Positions 60,555 to 64,000 of a stretch of DNA of 64,000 nt are shown piece after piece. The notes under the pieces are model-generated. The model ran no database searches, was not told the origin of the DNA, and saw only the letters and a list, made by a program, of their open reading frames with translations. The stretch is taken from assembly GCF_002056795.1 (NCBI RefSeq), contig NZ_CP020104.1, positions 3,731,001-3,795,000 of the forward strand, in the 5' to 3' direction. The stretch is from Spirosoma aerolatum. Lineage in GTDB: Bacteria; Bacteroidota; Bacteroidia; Cytophagales; Spirosomataceae. Numbering within the stretch: position 1 is the stretch's first letter; each line of letters begins with the position of its first letter. Position numbers and translations under genes: made by a program.

Positions 60555-61562
60555 CTAATTGACGGTTTTGCGTAGTAAGACCAGATTGTCTAAGACCAGA
60601 TTGGAACTCCAGATAAAACTGGCATCATTGCCGCTGGCATCAAACATATCCGTAAAGTTCTGATACGAAGGTTTGTTGTCGACACCTACAGTCGTATTGG
60701 TAAAGGTGGCGGCTGCAGGCCAGCCCGAATCATCGTAACTGCTGGCATACCAGTTGGTCGGGACAGCCCAATGGATGCCATAATTGCTGGCCGAACCGGA
60801 GGAGGTGCTACAGTTGGTCGAATACCGATAGTTGCCCGATTCGGAGAGGCAGCTTAGATCAGAAATAGGAGCGATGTAATAAGTTTGCGCTTTCCAGTTA
60901 CCATCGGTGATCGCTACCACACTATTGTTTTTATCTTTAATTACGGCTACAAACCCGCCATCGCCAGCGTGGTAGCTGTTACCATTGTTTGCTTCGGTAC
61001 CCAGGCCTAGATTTTCTTCCCAGTCTACACATTTTACGGCCACTGTAAAGGGTTTTTTTGCCTTAAAGCGCAGAATACAGGAGTTGAAATCAGTATACGG
61101 AACAGGGTCTTTACCAACGGGCGTTCCGTTTACATACATCTCAAAATAATTGTCGGCGAAAATATAGGCCGTGTAGGTGTCGCCATCACTATCAACCGTT
61201 ACAACACTATTGCTGCTAAGAGCGGATACTGCCGAAGCGGTGTTGGCGTAACTATGGCCTGATACGTAACTGTTGAATAAATCGGAGGCAAATGGAAACG
61301 AGCTGGTGCTATAGTTTACATCGGCAGGTACTGCCCAGGTTTTATTGTCGGTAGAAGTAATGCTACCCAATGCAGCTATTCGCAACCCCAAACTGAACAG
61401 GTTGGTTGTGGTGGTAGTGGCTTTACCCTGTGTTACAGAGCCTGTTCCTGAATAGCTACCTGAGGCTGTGGTTACATTGGAATCGCTTGTACTACAGGAA
61501 AGAACAAGACCTACGGCAAAGGCTAAGCAAGTGATTCGGAGCGTTGGGAAATGGTAAATCAT
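60555..61562 (-). CDS. Lipoprotein with Ser/Thr-rich linker and beta-sandwich domains
   Basis: A 335-residue protein beginning MIYHFPTLRITCLAFAVGLV with Cys23 as likely lipidation site (LVLSCSTSD). A Ser/Thr/Gly linker of about 40 residues follows. The rest has patterns of jelly-roll or galactose-binding-like domains, with FADNYFEMYVNGTPVGKDP, PFTVAVKCVDWEENLG, YHAGDGGFVAVIKDKNN and YASSYDDSGWPAAATFTN. Such blocks occur in carbohydrate-binding proteins. There is no catalytic motif I recognise. The neighbour is the GH63-like glycosidase (136 nt), which suggests glycan binding, but it is not certain. Confidence 0.7.
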   Translation of the reverse strand: MIYHFPTLRITCLAFAVGLVLSCSTSDSNVTTASGSYSGTGSVTQGKATTTTTNLFSLGLRIAALGSITSTDNKTWAVPADVNYSTSSFPFASDLFNSYVSGHSYANTASAVSALSSNSVVTVDSDGDTYTAYIFADNYFEMYVNGTPVGKDPVPYTDFNSCILRFKAKKPFTVAVKCVDWEENLGLGTEANNGNSYHAGDGGFVAVIKDKNNSVVAITDGNWKAQTYYIAPISDLSCLSESGNYRYSTNCSTSSGSASNYGIHWAVPTNWYASSYDDSGWPAAATFTNTTVGVDNKPSYQNFTDMFDASGNDASFIWSSNLVLDNLVLLRKTVN

Positions 61563-61635
61563 GAAAATAAATGTTGAATGATAAACGATTAGACGATTTT
61601 GAATCTGTTTCCCTACGCTTTTGCCTCAAATTTTA

Positions 61636-61727
61636 GAAATGGTTACCGTTGGAATAGAGAAGTAATCAAAAAGCCAGACTCAAGTCTGGCTTTTTGATTA
61701 CTTCTCTATTCCAACGGTAACCATTTC
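61636..61727. repeat. 45-bp perfect inverted repeat containing the last codons of the GH63-like gene
   Basis: The arms 61636-61680 and 61683-61727 are perfect complements separated by 2 nt. The right arm includes the last nine codons (residues ending EMVTVGIEK) and TAA (61698-61700) of the minus-strand glycosidase; the left arm is an inverted copy of them. Its outer end lies 73 nt from the lipoprotein start. Confidence 0.9.
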
Positions 61728-64000
61728 GGATTTGTATTTGTACCAGTATTCGATTAGGTCCGCTATCAATCCTGTCCAGCCGGTTTGGTGACTAGCGCCC
61801 AGGCCCATTCCATTATCGCCGTTAAAATACTCATAGAACAGGTACAGACCCTGGAAATTCGGGTTGTCCTGTAAAATTGGATCCGCTCCGTAAGCCGCAA
61901 TCCGGCCATTTTCGTCGCGTCGAAAAATGTTTATAAGGCGTTCGGTAACGTGCATAGCGGCTTCTTTTAGGCTCATCACCTGCCCTGAATTGGTAGGGTA
62001 TTCGACTTCGAAATCATCGCCATAATATTGGTAAAATTTCAGGAGCGAGTCGATCAGCGGAAAATTAAGCGGAAACCAGATCGGACCACGCCAGTTGGAG
62101 TTTCCGCCAAACATGCTCATTTCCGACTCGGCCGCTACATAACGAACCTGAAAAATCTCGCTGTTCAGTTCAAACTGGTAGGGCGTTTTTTCGTGGTATT
62201 TCGATAAGGCCCGGATGCCGTAGTCCGATAAAAATTCGGTTTCGTCGAACATCCGTTTCAGGATCATCTTCATGCGGTGGCCACGCAGCAGGCTAAGCAG
62301 GTGCGTTTCGCCCTTACCTGGTTCGTGCCAGCGCGATACCAGCGAAGCCAGGTCTGGGCGATTGGTCAATACCCATTCAACCCGGCGTTTAAAGTCAGGG
62401 AGTTTGGAGAGCAGGGCTTCGTCCAGAATTTCGACCGCAAATAAGGGAATCAAGCCAACCATCGACCGGATTTTAAGGAGCCGGGCATTGTGGTCGGGCA
62501 TGTGTAGTACATCGTAATAGAACTGATCGACTTCGTCCCAGAGGCTGATATTCTTGCCACCCAGGTTATTCATGGCCGAGGCAATGTGTAGGAAGTGCTC
62601 GAAAAACTTGCTGGCCATGTCCTGATAACTAGGCCGGGTCAGGGATATTTCACAGGCAATTCGGAGCATATTGAGCGTGTACATGGCCATCCAGCCTGTA
62701 CCATCCGCCTGCTCGATACGCCCCCCCATGGGCAGCGGCTGACTTCGGTCGAATACTCCAATGTTATCCAGCCCCAGGAAGCCACCGCCAAAGATATTGT
62801 TCCCCGATACATCCTTCCGATTGACCCACCAGGTAAAATTGAGCAGGAGCTTATGGAACACGCGTTCCAGGAAGTTCACATCACCCACTCCGTTCATGTC
62901 GCGGTCGATCTCGTATACCTTCCAGGTTGCCCAGGCATGCACAGGCGGGTTGACATCACTGAAATTCCACTCGTAAGCCGGAATTTGTCCATTCGGGTGC
63001 ATGTAGTATTCCCGAAGGATAACGGCAAGCTGGCGTTTGGCGAAATGAGGGTCCAGTCGGGCCAGGGTTAGCGTATGGAAAGCCAGGTCCCAGGCCGCAA
63101 ACCAGGGGTATTCCCACTTGTCGGGCATGGAGAGAATATTGGCCGTGTACATATGCCGCCATGTTTCGTTGCGGGCATACACGCGACCCTGAAACGGAAC
63201 CGGCATTTTAGGGTCGCCTTTGAGCCACTCGTTGACATTGTAGTAGTAAAACTGCTTGTTCCAGAGCATACCCGCATAGGCTTGCCGCTGGATGGCCCGC
63301 AGTTCGGTATCCGCCACATTTTTCTGGAGCTCGGCGAAAAATGCGTCGGCTTCTTCGAGTCGTTTGTTCCAGATCGCATCGAAATCGGCGAAGGGATGGG
63401 TCAGATGTGTCTGGTCGCTGAACCGTAGACGAACCTGGATGCTTTCGCCTGCCGGAACTTTTCGGGTATATTGAGCCGATGCCTTGGTTCCGATCTGATT
63501 GGGGTTGATAAACCCTTTTCGCCCACCTGAAACGATGTAGTTATTAATACCATCTTTCGGGTATTTCGACACATTGGGACGGCCGTAGAGCCGTTCGGTA
63601 TTCGTATCGTTATCGCAGAAAAGCAGTGCGTCAGCCTCTTCGCAGTAGAGTTTATATTTGCCCAACTGCTTGTGATTAACCTCGATCTGGTTATTGGCGA
63701 TGCCATTCAGCATGGGCCGGGTGTTGTACTGTTCGTAGCCCCAGGCCCAGGTATTCCGAAACCAGATGGTGGGCAACAGCGTCAACGGGGCCTCTTTGTC
63801 TGAGCGGTTGTGGGCGGTTACGGTTACCAGCCAGTCATTTTGATCGGCCTTGGCGTATTCGATAAAAATATCGAAGTACTCATTTTTATCGAATATCCCG
63901 GTATCGGTCAGCTCGAATTCGGGGGCCTGACGGTCCCGACGCATGGTTTCGATAATCAGTCGGTTGTAGGGGTATTCCTGCTGCGGGTATTTATACAGCA
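61698..64000 (-). CDS. GH63/MGH1-like glycoside hydrolase, paralogue 2, 5' partial
   Basis: The frame stays open to the right edge: beyond ATG 63944 it continues with MLYKYPQQEYPYNRLII-like residues homologous to residues 108 onward of paralogue 1, so the start lies outside the window. At least 767 residues are encoded here. Shared blocks are FELTDTGIFDKNEYFDIF, AGMLWNKQFYYYNVNEWL, WEYPWFAAWDLAFH, PAYEWNFSDVNPPVHAW, GGFLGLDNIGVFDR, EQADGTGWMAMYTLNM, NSNWRGPIWFP and GASHQTGWTGL. By eye the two copies agree at roughly half of positions. The 3' end forms one arm of a 45-bp perfect hairpin. Confidence 0.9.
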   Translation of the reverse strand, partial: LYKYPQQEYPYNRLIIETMRRDRQAPEFELTDTGIFDKNEYFDIFIEYAKADQNDWLVTVTAHNRSDKEAPLTLLPTIWFRNTWAWGYEQYNTRPMLNGIANNQIEVNHKQLGKYKLYCEEADALLFCDNDTNTERLYGRPNVSKYPKDGINNYIVSGGRKGFINPNQIGTKASAQYTRKVPAGESIQVRLRFSDQTHLTHPFADFDAIWNKRLEEADAFFAELQKNVADTELRAIQRQAYAGMLWNKQFYYYNVNEWLKGDPKMPVPFQGRVYARNETWRHMYTANILSMPDKWEYPWFAAWDLAFHTLTLARLDPHFAKRQLAVILREYYMHPNGQIPAYEWNFSDVNPPVHAWATWKVYEIDRDMNGVGDVNFLERVFHKLLLNFTWWVNRKDVSGNNIFGGGFLGLDNIGVFDRSQPLPMGGRIEQADGTGWMAMYTLNMLRIACEISLTRPSYQDMASKFFEHFLHIASAMNNLGGKNISLWDEVDQFYYDVLHMPDHNARLLKIRSMVGLIPLFAVEILDEALLSKLPDFKRRVEWVLTNRPDLASLVSRWHEPGKGETHLLSLLRGHRMKMILKRMFDETEFLSDYGIRALSKYHEKTPYQFELNSEIFQVRYVAAESEMSMFGGNSNWRGPIWFPLNFPLIDSLLKFYQYYGDDFEVEYPTNSGQVMSLKEAAMHVTERLINIFRRDENGRIAAYGADPILQDNPNFQGLYLFYEYFNGDNGMGLGASHQTGWTGLIADLIEYWYKYKSEMVTVGIEK

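Noticed and set aside
1..64000. tRNA, rRNA, CRISPR arrays, insertion sequences or an integrated phage
   Set aside because: No cloverleaf-like sequence, spaced repeats, transposase or phage structural gene was recognised by reading; the GH108 protein alone does not indicate a prophage.

Overview
The window looks like chromosomal DNA of a Bacteroidota bacterium of the order Cytophagales, most like Spirosoma and relatives. This is inferred from gene content: a hybrid two-component regulator with a periplasmic propeller, many secreted proteins and lipoproteins, FadL-like and TolC-like outer membrane proteins, few Shine-Dalgarno sites, and promoters of the TTTG / TAnnTTTG type. No rRNA, tRNA, CRISPR array, transposase or prophage was recognised. 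Both edges cut genes: a hybrid sensor kinase on the left and a GH63-like glycosidase on the right.

Layout. 1-6.6 kb: hybrid sensor/AraC regulator, FadL-like porin, and a low-complexity lipoprotein broken by a one-base frameshift. 6.8-14.7 kb: prolyl-tRNA synthetase, a Tat-exported TIM-barrel protein paired with a large sugar dehydrogenase/PKD/cytochrome c protein, a SlyD-like FKBP and a UV endonuclease. 14.8-22.3 kb: a GH108 muramidase, a two-repeat secreted protein, an FMN-dependent 2-hydroxy-acid oxidase, an SDR, a GH63-like glycosidase and a SelW-like protein. 22.4-24.4 kb: YceI and pirin genes divergent from an HxlR regulator, with a 54-bp palindromic operator candidate between them. 24.4-29.3 kb: AtuA pair, CitMHS transporter and an IlvD/Edd sugar-acid dehydratase. 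29.3-37.6 kb: a nested palindromic repeat, a second sugar dehydrogenase, an SDR, a DMT exporter, an LRR protein and an M16 protease. 38-44.4 kb: one minus-strand operon coding for a TolC/HlyD/MacB-like efflux pump and a LytS/LytTR two-component system. 44.6-53.2 kb: a MauG-type peroxidase, then a cassette with PqqD-like and HPr-kinase-like proteins convergent with three glycosyltransferases, an ABC exporter and a nucleotidyltransferase. 53.4-64 kb: CsbD, a flavin monooxygenase, DUF2147, a thioesterase, a DAACS symporter, a small secreted protein, an M3 peptidase, a lipoprotein and the second GH63-like glycosidase.

Two things stand out. First, the 46.2-53.2 kb cassette has the accessory parts of phosphorylated lasso-peptide clusters (PqqD-like RRE, HPr kinase, nucleotidyltransferase, ABC exporter) without cyclase, leader protease or an obvious precursor, and its PqqD protein ends in a leader-like tail. 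Second, about ten long, mostly perfect inverted repeats sit within a few bases of stop codons. In several, one arm is the 3' end of the coding sequence itself, and some lie inside an operon directly before the next start codon.
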